This document shows, piece by piece, positions 16,629-25,439 of a stretch of 33,319 nt of DNA. How positions within the stretch are numbered: position 1 is the first letter of the stretch; each line of letters begins with the position of its first letter. Under the pieces are notes generated by a model that saw nothing but the letters and a program-made list of their open reading frames with translations, did not search any database and was not told where the DNA came from. Position numbers and translations under genes: made by a program. Origin of the DNA: Mesorhizobium sp. J18 (GTDB taxonomy: Bacteria; Pseudomonadota; Alphaproteobacteria; Rhizobiales; Rhizobiaceae); the NCBI RefSeq assembly GCF_007829525.1, contig NZ_VLJP01000045.1:118043-151361 (forward strand), read 5' to 3'.

Positions 16629-17099
16629 CTACCAGGGCAGACGCGGCATGATGCCGAGCGGCAACGGCACCAGGAGAATGCTTCGGAAGACGAAATCGAT
16701 GATCAAGGCTGCGGCAACGGCGTAGAGGATCGTCTGCCACCAGGGCAGCCGCAGAAGCCGGAAAAGCACGATCAGGATGAGAGTCGTTACCGGAATGAAG
16801 CCCACGGGACGCGAAAGCAGAATATAGGCCACCACACACAGAATGGTGATCAGGACAGCGATCATGGCGCCCGGCTTGCGGGTCCATTCCGTTCGCATGA
16901 TCAGCGGTGCTCCGGCAGAGCGTAATCCGCGTATCAGCATCACGAGCCCGCAAAGGGCAAATCCGACGGCGATGGTCGTTGGAAAAACTGCGGCCCCGAA
17001 CTTCTGGCCGGGTATGGCAGGAAAGGTCTGGGCATAAAAACCGACCGCCAGCCCGAAGACCAGCAGCAGGACGCCCAACATGGTGTCGCTGAAACGCAT
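16629..17099 (-). CDS. Tripartite tricarboxylate transporter, small membrane subunit (TctB family)
   Basis: The 156-residue protein has four hydrophobic helices (about residues 6-27, 39-58, 79-103 and 108-145, the last region probably a pair), as expected for TctB. I chose the ATG at 17099 (MRFSDTMLGVLL), which has an AGGTGG Shine-Dalgarno. A longer frame back to 17180 adds a basic stretch unlike any TctB and has no ribosome site. TctB has poor sequence conservation, so the family call rests on size, topology and position between TctC and TctA. The TctC-TctB gap contains a hairpin with a T5 run that could attenuate expression of the membrane subunits. Confidence 0.9.
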   Translation of the reverse strand: MRFSDTMLGVLLLVFGLAVGFYAQTFPAIPGQKFGAAVFPTTIAVGFALCGLVMLIRGLRSAGAPLIMRTEWTRKPGAMIAVLITILCVVAYILLSRPVGFIPVTTLILIVLFRLLRLPWWQTILYAVAAALIIDFVFRSILLVPLPLGIMPRLPW

Positions 17100-17116
17100 C
17101 AAGTCCACCTGCAGGT

Positions 17117-17173
17117 AAAAACCGGCGCGACCATGCAGACAGGAGGTGCCAGACCTCCGCCGCCGGCCGCGCC
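17117..17173 (-). terminator. Possible attenuator between TctC and TctB
   Basis: On the minus strand an outer stem (GGCGCG at 17168-17173 with CGCGCC at 17124-17129) surrounds an inner perfect hairpin (GGAGGT/ACCTCC, 17142-17158). It is followed by GG and TTTTT (17117-17121). This resembles a partial terminator that would lower TctBA expression relative to the binding protein. The outer stem is only 6 bp, so the structure is uncertain. Confidence 0.4.
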
Positions 17174-17186
17174 ATGACAAGTTCCG

Positions 17187-18164
17187 CTATTTTGCCAGTC
17201 CTACGGCTTTCATCGTGTTGCCGAGGGCCTGATTGCTTTGGTCCATGAAGCTGGCGAATTCCTCGCCGGCAGCCCAGCGGGTCCCGAAGCCCTGCTTGGC
17301 CATGAAGCCGCGATAATCTTCGCTGTCATAGACGGCTTTCAGGGCCTCTATCAGCTTTGCCGAGACATCTTCCGGCAACCCCTTGGGGCCGACAATGCCG
17401 CGCCAGGCGCCGATTTGCCAGTCGGAACCGGTTGTTTCCTTCAGCGTCGGCACATCCGGGAAAAGCTGGCTGCGTTCGGGAGCCATGACGGCAAGGGATT
17501 TCACCCGGCCTGCCTCGATCAGCGAACGGGCTTCGACGAGCGAGCAAGGCACGATATTGACGCCGCCCGCCACGAGATCCTGCAGCCCCGGCGCGGCACC
17601 CTCGCTGGGCACCCAGGACACATTGCCCGGATCGATCCCCTGGTCATTCAGCATGCCGGCGATCGCCAGATGCCAGATACCGCCCTGTCCGGTTCCCGAT
17701 GCGCGGAAAGACCCTGCCCCGCCAGCCTTGATGGCTTCGAGCAATGCCTCCAGCGTTTCATATTCGGAGTCCGCTGCCACCTGCACGCCAGCGGCATCCT
17801 CGTTCATAAGGGCAAGCGGAGTGTAGTTTTCCCATGTCAGATCGGTGAGGCCCTGCCAGTGCATCATGCCGATCTCGACGGTTGCCATTCCCAAGGTGTA
17901 GCCGTCCGGTTCCGCCTCGGCGATGGCCGAATGGCCGACGACTCCCGAGCCACCGGTGCGATTGACCACGCTCACAGGCTGACCCAGCTCCTTTTCAAGC
18001 AGCGAGCCAATGATCCGGGCCGTGCCATCCGTTCCGCCGCCGGCACCCCAAGGCACGACGATCGTGATCGGCCGGTCGGGGTATTGGGCCATGGCAGGCG
18101 ATGTTGAAGCAAACGCAGCCGCGATTCCGGCAGCGATCAGTCCCATAAATGATCTTCGAAGCAT
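17187..18164 (-). CDS. Tripartite tricarboxylate transporter substrate-binding protein (TctC/Bug family)
   Basis: The 325-residue protein has a signal peptide (MLRRSFMGLIAAGIAAAFAS, cleavage near AMA-Q27), so it works in the periplasm. Family features include YPDRPITIVVPWGAGGGTD at the mature N-terminus, the loop that holds the ligand carboxylate; VVNRTGGSGVVGH; and IGAWRGIVGPKGLPEDV. Bug proteins bind carboxylates such as sugar acids, tricarboxylates or aromatic acids. A strong Shine-Dalgarno (aaggaggag) precedes ATG 18164. It lies 69 bases after lacI in the same direction and is followed by TctB and TctA. A sugar acid matching the linked dehydratase is a reasonable ligand guess. Confidence 0.95.
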   Translation of the reverse strand: MLRRSFMGLIAAGIAAAFASTSPAMAQYPDRPITIVVPWGAGGGTDGTARIIGSLLEKELGQPVSVVNRTGGSGVVGHSAIAEAEPDGYTLGMATVEIGMMHWQGLTDLTWENYTPLALMNEDAAGVQVAADSEYETLEALLEAIKAGGAGSFRASGTGQGGIWHLAIAGMLNDQGIDPGNVSWVPSEGAAPGLQDLVAGGVNIVPCSLVEARSLIEAGRVKSLAVMAPERSQLFPDVPTLKETTGSDWQIGAWRGIVGPKGLPEDVSAKLIEALKAVYDSEDYRGFMAKQGFGTRWAAGEEFASFMDQSNQALGNTMKAVGLAK

Positions 18165-18233
18165 TCTTCTCCTCCTTCGCTTCAGTCTGAAATTGCCTCC
18201 GGCCGGGATTTCACTCCTCCGCAGCCGCTGAAC

Positions 18234-19277
18234 TTATGTCGTCGCCCCCTCGACCAGCTTGAACGCCGTCTCGACGACGGTCGAGGGGGATCCGTCGAGT
18301 ATCAGTCTGGCGCCGATTTCTCCTACTTCCGCCCGCGGGGTGAGCACCGTGGTCAGCGGTTGCGGCGCAAAGCGACCTATGTCGAGGCCGTTATATCCCA
18401 TGATGGCAAGCTGCGACGGGACCTCTATGCCCGACGCGATGCAATGGAACAGGCCGCCCATCGCGAAATCGTCATTGGAGAAATAGACCGCGTCGAGCTT
18501 CCAGCCGCGTGCGAGCAGACGTTCCAGCGCCGCGCGGCCAGCCTCGGTGGACGACGTGCCGGCGAGCAGCTCCTGGTCGACAAAATCGAGACCATTTTCC
18601 GACAACACGGCCCGAAATCCGTTATACCGCTTTGCCGAACGGGGGTCGGTCCCGAAATCCGGCCCGACATAGCCGATCGAGCGATACCCTTTGGCGAGGA
18701 GATGCCGCGCGCTGACCGCGCCTGCCTCACGCTGTGAGAAACCGACGACGATGTCGATGCCTTCTCCGTCGGTATCGAAAAGCTCCGCCGTGCGGATGCC
18801 GCTGGCGGCCAGCATGGACCGCGTGCGGTCAGTGTGCTCAAGACCCACGATCAGGAAAGCCGCGGGCCGCCAGGCAAGCATCGACTGGATCAGGGCCTCC
18901 TCGCGGGCGAGATCGTAGTCGGTCACGCCGATGACCGACTGGTAGCCGACGGGATCAAGCGCCGCGGCCACGCCGCTCAGAAGATCGGGAAAGACGATAT
19001 TGTGCAGGGAGGGGATGACGATGCCTACGAGATTCGAGCCGGAAGAAGCCAGGGCGCCGGCAAGCCTGTTCGGTACATAGCCCAACCGCTCCACGACCTC
19101 CATTACGCGCATTCGCGTCTCTGCCGAGAAGGAGCCGTGATTGCGGATGACGCGCGAGACCGTGCTCATTCCAAGTCCGGCGGCTTCGCTGACTTCACGC
19201 AGCGTCACCGACTTTCCTCCCTTGGAACTTCTCGCCGTTTCCGACATGCGCGGCTTTCCCAAAAGCTCCTTCAGCAT
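18234..19277 (-). CDS. LacI-family transcriptional regulator
   Basis: The 347-residue protein has an N-terminal helix-turn-helix (about residues 23-48, VTLREVSEAAGLGMSTVSRV) with the hinge region GYVPNRLAGAL. A periplasmic-binding-protein-like effector domain follows (NLVGIVIPSLHNIVFPDLLSG to the C-terminus), nearest in style to the GntR (gluconate) subgroup. ATG 19277 is chosen; TTG 19286 and ATG 19247 are alternatives, none with a strong Shine-Dalgarno. Two copies of a palindrome with the core GGCAGCGCTGCC lie between this gene and the divergent SDR, and one lies before the dehydratase operon, so it probably represses all three units and itself. The effector is probably the imported sugar acid or its catabolite (inference). 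Confidence 0.93.
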   Translation of the reverse strand: MLKELLGKPRMSETARSSKGGKSVTLREVSEAAGLGMSTVSRVIRNHGSFSAETRMRVMEVVERLGYVPNRLAGALASSGSNLVGIVIPSLHNIVFPDLLSGVAAALDPVGYQSVIGVTDYDLAREEALIQSMLAWRPAAFLIVGLEHTDRTRSMLAASGIRTAELFDTDGEGIDIVVGFSQREAGAVSARHLLAKGYRSIGYVGPDFGTDPRSAKRYNGFRAVLSENGLDFVDQELLAGTSSTEAGRAALERLLARGWKLDAVYFSNDDFAMGGLFHCIASGIEVPSQLAIMGYNGLDIGRFAPQPLTTVLTPRAEVGEIGARLILDGSPSTVVETAFKLVEGATT

Positions 19278-19305
19278 CCCGCTCAAGGAGGCGGGAGAGA
19301 ATCGT

Positions 19306-19332
19306 TCTATACCAAGTTGGCAGCGCTGCCAA
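19306..19332 (-). promoter_or_regulatory. lacI promoter overlapping operator O1
   Basis: On the minus strand TATAGA (19306-19311) is a good -10 box. TTGGCA (19327-19332), 15 bases upstream, is a possible -35 box and is half of the operator palindrome. Repressor binding would block the -35 region, giving autoregulation of lacI and the following TctCBA genes. Confidence 0.45.
19317..19332. promoter_or_regulatory. LacI-family operator O1
   Basis: TTGGCAGCGCTGCCAA is a perfect 16-bp palindrome about 40 bases upstream of the lacI start, the longest of the three copies. Its centre is 55 bases from the centre of O2, about five helical turns, so a repressor tetramer or two dimers could bind both on the same DNA face. 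Confidence 0.85.
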
Positions 19333-19339
19333 ATACGGC

Positions 19340-19368
19340 TTGCCAGGTCATGACCTATGGGTTACCGA
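19340..19368 (+). promoter_or_regulatory. Promoter of the SDR-sugar ABC operon
   Basis: TTGCCA (19340-19345) and TACCGA (19363-19368) are 17 bases apart. O2 starts 4-5 bases after the -10 box, the same geometry as at the dehydratase promoter. The spacer contains a second, different perfect palindrome (AGGTCATGACCT, 19345-19356). Confidence 0.45.
19345..19356. promoter_or_regulatory. Second palindrome (AGGTCATGACCT) in the lacI-SDR intergenic region
   Basis: A perfect 12-bp palindrome lies midway between O1 and O2 and within the -35/-10 spacer of the plus-strand promoter. Its GGT...ACC ends recall GntR/FadR-type sites. It may be a site for another regulator; no such regulator is encoded in the window. 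Confidence 0.35.
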
Positions 19369-19373
19369 TTGAA

Positions 19374-19385
19374 GGCAGCGCTGCC
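19374..19385. promoter_or_regulatory. LacI-family operator O2
   Basis: GGCAGCGCTGCC is a perfect 12-bp palindrome; the flanking bases (A on the left, A on the right) make it match O1 and O3 at all but one position of the 14-mer. It lies about 60 bases upstream of the SDR start and just downstream of its -10 box. Confidence 0.8.
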
Positions 19386-19446
19386 ATTCCGGCACAGCGC
19401 CCCGCCGAACGGCAAAAAGCCCAAAGCTCAGGGAGGTTGTGTGGAC

Positions 19447-20217
19447 ATGAATGAAGCGTCGGCGGACACAGGTGCGGTTACCCTGGTTACCGGTGGCGGC
19501 ACGGGTGTGGGCCGGGCGATCACGGAAGCTCTCGCCGCGGCGGGCCACAGGCTGGTGATTACAGGCAGGCGCGCCGAGGTACTGGAAAAGGCGGCCGCCG
19601 AGATATCCGCCAACGGCCGCACGGTCGTGCCGATTCAGGCCGACATCGCCAATCCTTCTTCGGTGAAGGCGCTTTTTGCGGAGATCATTTCGCGATTCGG
19701 GCGCCTGGACGTGCTTGTCAACAATGCCGGCATCAACGCGCCGCCTCTGCCCCTAGAGGAGGTTTCCTTCGACGACTGGAATGCCGTGGTGGCCTCCAAT
19801 CTTACCGGCGCGTTTCTCTGCACCCAGGAAGCGGTCCGCATCTTCAAGAGCCAGAATCCGCAAGGCGGGCGGATCATCAATAACGGCTCCATCTCGGCAA
19901 CCACGCCACGGCCGCACTCCGCCCCATATGCAGCCACCAAACACGCGATCACAGGGCTGACAAAGGCCACTTCACTTGAGGGCCGGGCCTTCAATATCGC
20001 TTGTGGACAGATCGACATCGGCAATGCCGCCAGCGACATGACGACGACGATCGCGAAGGGCGTCCTCCAGGCCGATGGCCGGATAGCGGCGGAACCCACC
20101 ATCGACCCGCGTATCGTCGGGGAAGCGGTCGTCTACATGGCGGGCCTGCCGCTCAATGCGAATGTACTGACCATGACAGTGATGGCGAACCAGATGCCGT
20201 TCGTCGGGAGGGGGTGA
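19447..20217 (+). CDS. SDR-family oxidoreductase of the sugar ABC operon
   Basis: The 256-residue classical SDR has TGGGTGVG at residues 15-22, [11 protein letters not shown], a catalytic Ser in NNGSISAT and an intact YAATK motif. The part after the active site ([20 protein letters not shown]) and the C-terminus are typical of a group of sugar/polyol SDRs. ATG 19447 is 10 bases from the Shine-Dalgarno GGGAGG; GTG 19441, 4 bases from it, is the other possible start. It is the first gene after the lacI divergent promoter, with operator O2 over its promoter. Its likely job is oxidation of the imported carbohydrate, or of an intermediate. Confidence 0.88.
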   Translation: MNEASADTGAVTLVTGGGTGVGRAITEALAAAGHRLVITGRRAEVLEKAAAEISANGRTVVPIQADIANPSSVKALFAEIISRFGRLDVLVNNAGINAPPLPLEEVSFDDWNAVVASNLTGAFLCTQEAVRIFKSQNPQGGRIINNGSISATTPRPHSAPYAATKHAITGLTKATSLEGRAFNIACGQIDIGNAASDMTTTIAKGVLQADGRIAAEPTIDPRIVGEAVVYMAGLPLNANVLTMTVMANQMPFVGRG

Positions 20218-20280
20218 GTTCACAGACGGGCGAAGGGCACGAATCAAGGCCGCGTTCGGAAATTTGGGAGGAGAGTATTT

Positions 20281-21345
<1,065 letters not shown>

Positions 21346-21357
21346 AGCGCCGTAAAT

Positions 21358-21374
21358 GACAGCGTGGCGCTGTC
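21358..21374 (+). repeat. Short hairpin between ATPase and binding-protein genes
   Basis: GACAGCG (21358-21364) pairs with CGCTGTC (21368-21374) around a 3-base loop. A second, weaker stem (AGAGG/CCTCT, 21388-21404) follows. Both are in the 128-base gap. They may stabilise the 5' end of the binding-protein mRNA or mark a processing site. No promoter is evident there. Confidence 0.4.
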
Positions 21375-21473
21375 GGGAGGATCGCCAAGAGGCGGAGGAC
21401 CTCTGGTGGAACAAGAAGCGGTGACAAGGAGGCCACCGCGTGACGCAGACGATGCGAACAAAGGAGGAAACGC

Positions 21474-22793
21474 ATGTCTATCAACCGCAGACAGGTAATT
21501 GCAGGAACCGCCGGCCTTGCAGCCGCTACCGCTTTGGGCGGCAAGTTCGGCATAGGGAACGCTCTTGCTCAGGACGGAATTCCGACCTTCACTCCGGAGG
21601 AAGGGGCAAGCCTTCGCCTCTTGCGCTGGGTGCCCTTTGTCGAAGCCGAGGAAGAGGCCTGGAACGCCAATACGAAGGCCTTCACCGAGGCGACTGGGGT
21701 CGAAGTCCGCATCGATCAGGAAAGCTGGGAGGATGTCCGTCCCAAGGCTGCCGTTGCGGCCAATATCGGCTCCGGCCCGGACATGGTCATGGGATGGTTC
21801 GATGATGCACACCAGTATCCCGACAAGCTCCTCGACCTCACCGATCTCGGGGTCGCACTCGGTCAGGCTCATGGCGGATGGTATGAGGGGCTGGAAGGCT
21901 ACGCCAGGCGCGGGGACCAGTTCATCGCCCTGCCGCTTTGCGCTATCGGCAATGCGATCTGTTATCGCCAGAGCCATATGGAAAAGGCCGGTTTCTCGGA
22001 ATTCCCAAAGGATACGGCGGGATTCCTCGAGCTCTGCAAGGCACTCAAGGCCCAAGGCACACCCGCCGGCTTCCCGCACGGCAAAGCCGTCGGCGACGCC
22101 AACAACTATGCCCATTGGCTGCTCTGGAGCCATGGGGGGCAGATGGTCGATGACCAGGGCAAGGTGACCATCAACAGCCCGGAAACCCTGGCGGCCATCG
22201 AATATGCCAAGCAGCTTTACGACACATTCATTCCGGGCACGGAGAGCTGGCTCGACATCAACAACAACCGCGCCTTCATGGCAGGCCAGGTGTCGCTCAC
22301 GGCCAACGGCGTCTCGCTCTACTATGCAGCCAAGAACGACCCGGCCATGGCAGAGATGGCGGAGGACATCCGCTCCGTCACGCTGCCCATCGGTCCAATC
22401 GGCAAGTCTGTGGAGCTGCATCAGACCTCGACGCTCTCCGTCTTCAACCACACGAAATATCCGGAGGCGGCGAAAGCCTATCTCGCCTTCATGTACCAGG
22501 CCGACAAGATGAATGCCTGGATCGAGGGGGCCAGCGCCTATTGCTGTCAGCCGCTGAAGGCCTTCGCGGACAACCCGGTCTGGACCTCGAACCCGATACA
22601 CGAGCCATATTCGCATGCTTCGGAGAGCCTGCGGCCCAATGGCTATGCCGGCCCGCTCGGGGCTGCTTCCGCCGGCGTCATGGCCGACTATGTGCTCGTC
22701 GACATGTTCGCCGAGGCCGTTACCGGCCAGCGCAGTGCGGAGGAAGCGGCTGCCAATGCCGAGCGGCGGGCGAATCGCTACTATCGCGTCTAG
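21474..22793 (+). CDS. Sugar ABC transporter substrate-binding protein (CUT1, family 1)
   Basis: The 439-residue protein starts with an export signal containing twin arginines (INRRQVIAGTAGLAAATALGG), possibly a Tat-type signal, with cleavage near ALA-Q. The mature protein resembles extracellular binding proteins of family 1 that bind sugars or polyols, with phrases such as FTEATGVEVRIDQESWEDV, IGSGPDMVMGW and KTWGVP-like sites replaced here by RRGDQFIALPLCAIGNAICY. A Shine-Dalgarno (aaaggagg) precedes ATG 21474. It lies between the ATPase gene and the two permease genes, the order of a CUT1 importer. A long hairpin follows it at 22805-22833. The ligand is unknown; the linked catabolic genes suggest a sugar or sugar acid. 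Confidence 0.93.
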   Translation: MSINRRQVIAGTAGLAAATALGGKFGIGNALAQDGIPTFTPEEGASLRLLRWVPFVEAEEEAWNANTKAFTEATGVEVRIDQESWEDVRPKAAVAANIGSGPDMVMGWFDDAHQYPDKLLDLTDLGVALGQAHGGWYEGLEGYARRGDQFIALPLCAIGNAICYRQSHMEKAGFSEFPKDTAGFLELCKALKAQGTPAGFPHGKAVGDANNYAHWLLWSHGGQMVDDQGKVTINSPETLAAIEYAKQLYDTFIPGTESWLDINNNRAFMAGQVSLTANGVSLYYAAKNDPAMAEMAEDIRSVTLPIGPIGKSVELHQTSTLSVFNHTKYPEAAKAYLAFMYQADKMNAWIEGASAYCCQPLKAFADNPVWTSNPIHEPYSHASESLRPNGYAGPLGAASAGVMADYVLVDMFAEAVTGQRSAEEAAANAERRANRYYRV

Positions 22794-22804
22794 CGGCCGC
22801 GAAA

Positions 22805-22833
22805 CGCCACTTCGCCCCCGCGGCGGAGTGGCG
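22805..22833 (+). repeat. Strong hairpin after the sugar-binding-protein gene
   Basis: Twelve bases (22805-22816) pair with 22822-22833 around a 5-base loop, with a single G-U pair. It begins 12 bases after the stop of the binding-protein gene. Such structures in importer operons often protect the 3' end of the binding-protein mRNA and leave it more abundant than permease mRNA. Confidence 0.6.
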
Positions 22834-22922
22834 ACCATTCACCGCCGGCAGTCGAAACCCGTTTGCCGACGGACGCGCCGATAGCGGAGTTTCGTTGCAT
22901 CATGAATGGAGACCGGTGAAGC

Positions 22923-23873
22923 ATGTCCAGCCATTCCATTGCTGACCAGCCCTCGGTTCAGAACAGGCCGTCCGTGCTGGAGCGGATCGTGCAGAGCCGC
23001 AACGGCCTCGGCTTTCTCTTCATGCTGCCTGCAGCGGCCTTTCTTCTCTGCTTCCTGACCTATCCGCTTGGCCTTGGGGTCTGGCTAGGGTTTACCGACA
23101 CATCCATCGGCCGTCCGGGAATTTTCATCGGGCTCGAAAATTACATATGGCTCTGGAACGATTCCGTGTTCTGGCTGTCGGTTTTCAACACCATGCTCTA
23201 CACCGTGGTGGCATCGGTGCTGAAATTCGGGCTTGGCCTCTGGCTGGCGCTGATCCTCAACGAGCATATGCCGTTCAAGAATTTCTTCAGGGCGATCATC
23301 CTCCTGCCCTGGGTCGTCCCGACGGTTCTGTCGGCTCTTGCCTTCTGGTGGATTTTCGATTCCCAGTTTTCCATCCTTTCCTGGGTGCTGATGGAACTCG
23401 GCCTGATATCCGGGCCGATCAACTTCCTCGGCGAGCCCAACAATGCGAGAGCATCCGTCATCGCCGCCAATGTCTGGCGCGGAATTCCCTTTGTGGCCAT
23501 ATCCTTGCTCGCCGGACTGCAGACCATTCCCCAGTCCCTGCACGAGGCCGCAGCACTTGACGGGGCAACGCCCTGGCAGCGGTTCCGGCGCATTACGCTG
23601 CCGCTTCTGACACCCATCATCGCCGTGGTGATGACTTTCTCGGTGCTTTTCACCTTTACCGATTTCCAGCTCATCTATGTGCTCACGCGTGGCGGGCCGG
23701 TGAACGCGACGCACCTGATGGCAACGCTTTCCTTCCAGCGTGCCATTCCGGGCGGCCAACTCGGAGAAGGCGCGGCGATCGCGGTGGCGATGATACCATT
23801 CCTGCTGGCAGCGATCCTGTTCAGCTTCTTCGGCCTGCAACGCCGCAAATGGCAGCAGGGTGGGCGCGATTAG
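22923..23873 (+). CDS. Sugar ABC transporter permease (MalF/UgpA type)
   Basis: The 316-residue membrane protein has six expected helices (first at about residues 30-54) and the cytosolic EAA loop near residue 210-225, EAAALDGATPWQRFRRITLP, which docks on the ATPase. The N-terminal 20 residues are cytosolic and end in the basic stretch RIVQSRNGLG. It is preceded by a Shine-Dalgarno-like ggagaccgg. It forms the import channel with the permease encoded 10 bases downstream, and works with the binding protein at 21474 and the ATPase at 20281. Confidence 0.95.
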   Translation: MSSHSIADQPSVQNRPSVLERIVQSRNGLGFLFMLPAAAFLLCFLTYPLGLGVWLGFTDTSIGRPGIFIGLENYIWLWNDSVFWLSVFNTMLYTVVASVLKFGLGLWLALILNEHMPFKNFFRAIILLPWVVPTVLSALAFWWIFDSQFSILSWVLMELGLISGPINFLGEPNNARASVIAANVWRGIPFVAISLLAGLQTIPQSLHEAAALDGATPWQRFRRITLPLLTPIIAVVMTFSVLFTFTDFQLIYVLTRGGPVNATHLMATLSFQRAIPGGQLGEGAAIAVAMIPFLLAAILFSFFGLQRRKWQQGGRD

Positions 23874-23883
23874 GGAGGACAAG

Positions 23884-24780
23884 ATGAGTCGGAACACAGC
23901 CGCGCCCGAGACCGTGCAGGACGACATTGTCGGGATGGAGCAGTACAATACCCTGCCGCGCAGGCTGGTCGTGCTCTATCTGCCGCTTGCGGTTTTTGTT
24001 TTCGTACTTCTGTTTCCGTTCTACTGGATGGCGATCACCGCCATAAAGCCCAACCATCAGCTCACCAACTACGAAACCTACAGCCCGTTCTGGGTGGTCG
24101 AGCCGACGCTGCAGCATGTCCGTTATCTTCTGTTCGAGACCTCCTATCCGGGCTGGCTTTGGAACACGATGATCGTGGCGGTCTTCTCCACCATCCTGTC
24201 GCTGGCGGCGGCCGTGTTCGCCGCTTATGCGATCGAGCGGGTGCGCTTTACCGGAGCGCGCGTGACGGGCCTGCTGATCTTTCTCGCCTATCTGGTACCG
24301 CCCTCGATCCTGTTCATTCCGCTCGCCTTCATCGTTTTCCAGGTCGGGATCTACGACTCGCGTCTTGCGCTGATCCTTACTTATCCGACTTTCCTGATTC
24401 CGTTCTGCACCTGGCTGCTGATGGGCTATTTCCGCTCCATCCCCTTCGAGCTGGAGGAGAGCGCATTGGTGGACGGTGCCTCGCGCTGGCAGATCCTGAC
24501 CAAGGTGGTGCTTCCGCTTGCAGTGCCGGGCCTCATTTCGGCGGGGATCTTCGCCTTCACCCTGTCATGGAACGAGTTCATCTACGCTTTGACCTTCATA
24601 TCCTCCTCGGAAAACAAGACGGTGCCGGTCGGCGTTCTGACCGAGCTGGTGCGCGGCGACGTTTATGAATGGGGAGGTCTGATGTCGGGCGCGCTGATCG
24701 GCTCGCTTCCCGTCGTTATTCTCTATTCCTTCTTCGTCGACTACTACGTCTCGTCGATGACGGGAGCGGTGAAGGAGTAG
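23884..24780 (+). CDS. Sugar ABC transporter permease (MalG/UgpE type)
   Basis: The 298-residue membrane protein has six helices (first at about residues 30-54) and the EAA-loop equivalent EESALVDGASRWQILTKVVLP at about residues 196-216. The Pro-rich helix ending LAYLVPPSILFIPLAF and the phrase AFTLSWNEFIYALTF are typical of MalG-like subunits. ATG 23884 is preferred over 23860 because GGGAGGAC is 8 bases upstream; the earlier ATG is inside the previous gene. It is the last gene of the SDR - ATPase - binding protein - permease operon and converges with a minus-strand gene 13 bases away. Confidence 0.95.
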   Translation: MSRNTAAPETVQDDIVGMEQYNTLPRRLVVLYLPLAVFVFVLLFPFYWMAITAIKPNHQLTNYETYSPFWVVEPTLQHVRYLLFETSYPGWLWNTMIVAVFSTILSLAAAVFAAYAIERVRFTGARVTGLLIFLAYLVPPSILFIPLAFIVFQVGIYDSRLALILTYPTFLIPFCTWLLMGYFRSIPFELEESALVDGASRWQILTKVVLPLAVPGLISAGIFAFTLSWNEFIYALTFISSSENKTVPVGVLTELVRGDVYEWGGLMSGALIGSLPVVILYSFFVDYYVSSMTGAVKE

Positions 24781-24793
24781 CGTTCAACTTGGG

Positions 24794-25384
24794 CTACGAC
24801 AGCACGTCGTAATAGCGCAGGATCCAGGAAATCTGGGCGACCAATGCGAAGCTGACCAGGGCCGCATGGTAACGCCAGTCCCTGACGAACATCGCAATCA
24901 CCGCGAGCAGAGCCAGAAGCCCCTGGCGGATCGGATACTCGATCCCCAGGGCCTGGAAGTGCGCCGTGCCTTTCAGCAAAGTGTCGACGACGTCGATGGC
25001 GAAAAGGCCGGCAAGCAAACCGTAGAACCATTTCTGACGCGAATGGAAATAGTCGGCGAAGCCGGCATAGTCATCCATGCGGTCCGGAAAAAGCATTGCG
25101 CAGATGAAGAAGAACAGAGCGGCGTAGCAGATCACGAAAACGTAAAGCGGGAAGGTCCAGCGATCGACATGCACAAGCCCGAACTCGAACCACCAGAAGT
25201 GGATGACCGCGGAAAGGAGGAAGGCGACCCAGCCAAGATGAACCGGATAGATCTGGTCGCGGCCGGGATGCTGCACGAAACGCGCAAGACCCGTCAACAG
25301 GCGCGTGACGCTGAGCCCCATCACGACCCCTAGAATGATGCGAATATGGACGAATTGATCCGGGTGCGGCGCCGGTGCTTCCAT
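24794..25384 (-). CDS. Small integral membrane protein of unknown function
   Basis: The 196-residue protein has about six hydrophobic helices (near 15-35, 48-64, 78-98, 118-135, 150-165 and 172-188). Its composition is rich in Trp, Phe and Tyr, with HFWWFEF and RQKWFYG as notable stretches. No conserved domain is recognised. ATG 25384 follows a strong Shine-Dalgarno (ggaggg). It is 55 bases after the ATC-hydrolase-like gene on the same strand, so it may be the last member of the peptide-importer operon. Whether it acts as a transporter, sensor or membrane partner cannot be said. Confidence 0.75.
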   Translation of the reverse strand: MEAPAPHPDQFVHIRIILGVVMGLSVTRLLTGLARFVQHPGRDQIYPVHLGWVAFLLSAVIHFWWFEFGLVHVDRWTFPLYVFVICYAALFFFICAMLFPDRMDDYAGFADYFHSRQKWFYGLLAGLFAIDVVDTLLKGTAHFQALGIEYPIRQGLLALLAVIAMFVRDWRYHAALVSFALVAQISWILRYYDVLS

Positions 25385-25439
25385 ACTCCCTCCTTCGAAG
25401 CTCGGAGAGCATAGAACCCCTATAGCGACATGAACATGC

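Noticed and set aside
17107-17116. ACCTGCAGGT palindrome before TctB, similar to GCCTGCAGGC at 10525-10534
   Set aside because: Both are short palindromes with a common hexamer core. The first includes the TctB Shine-Dalgarno and the second lies in the dehydratase leader. Two weak matches are not enough to call a shared site.
17100-17180. N-terminal extension of TctB by 27 residues
   Set aside because: The extension is Arg/Gly-rich, unlike TctB proteins, overlaps the hairpin region and lacks a ribosome site; ATG 17099 has one.
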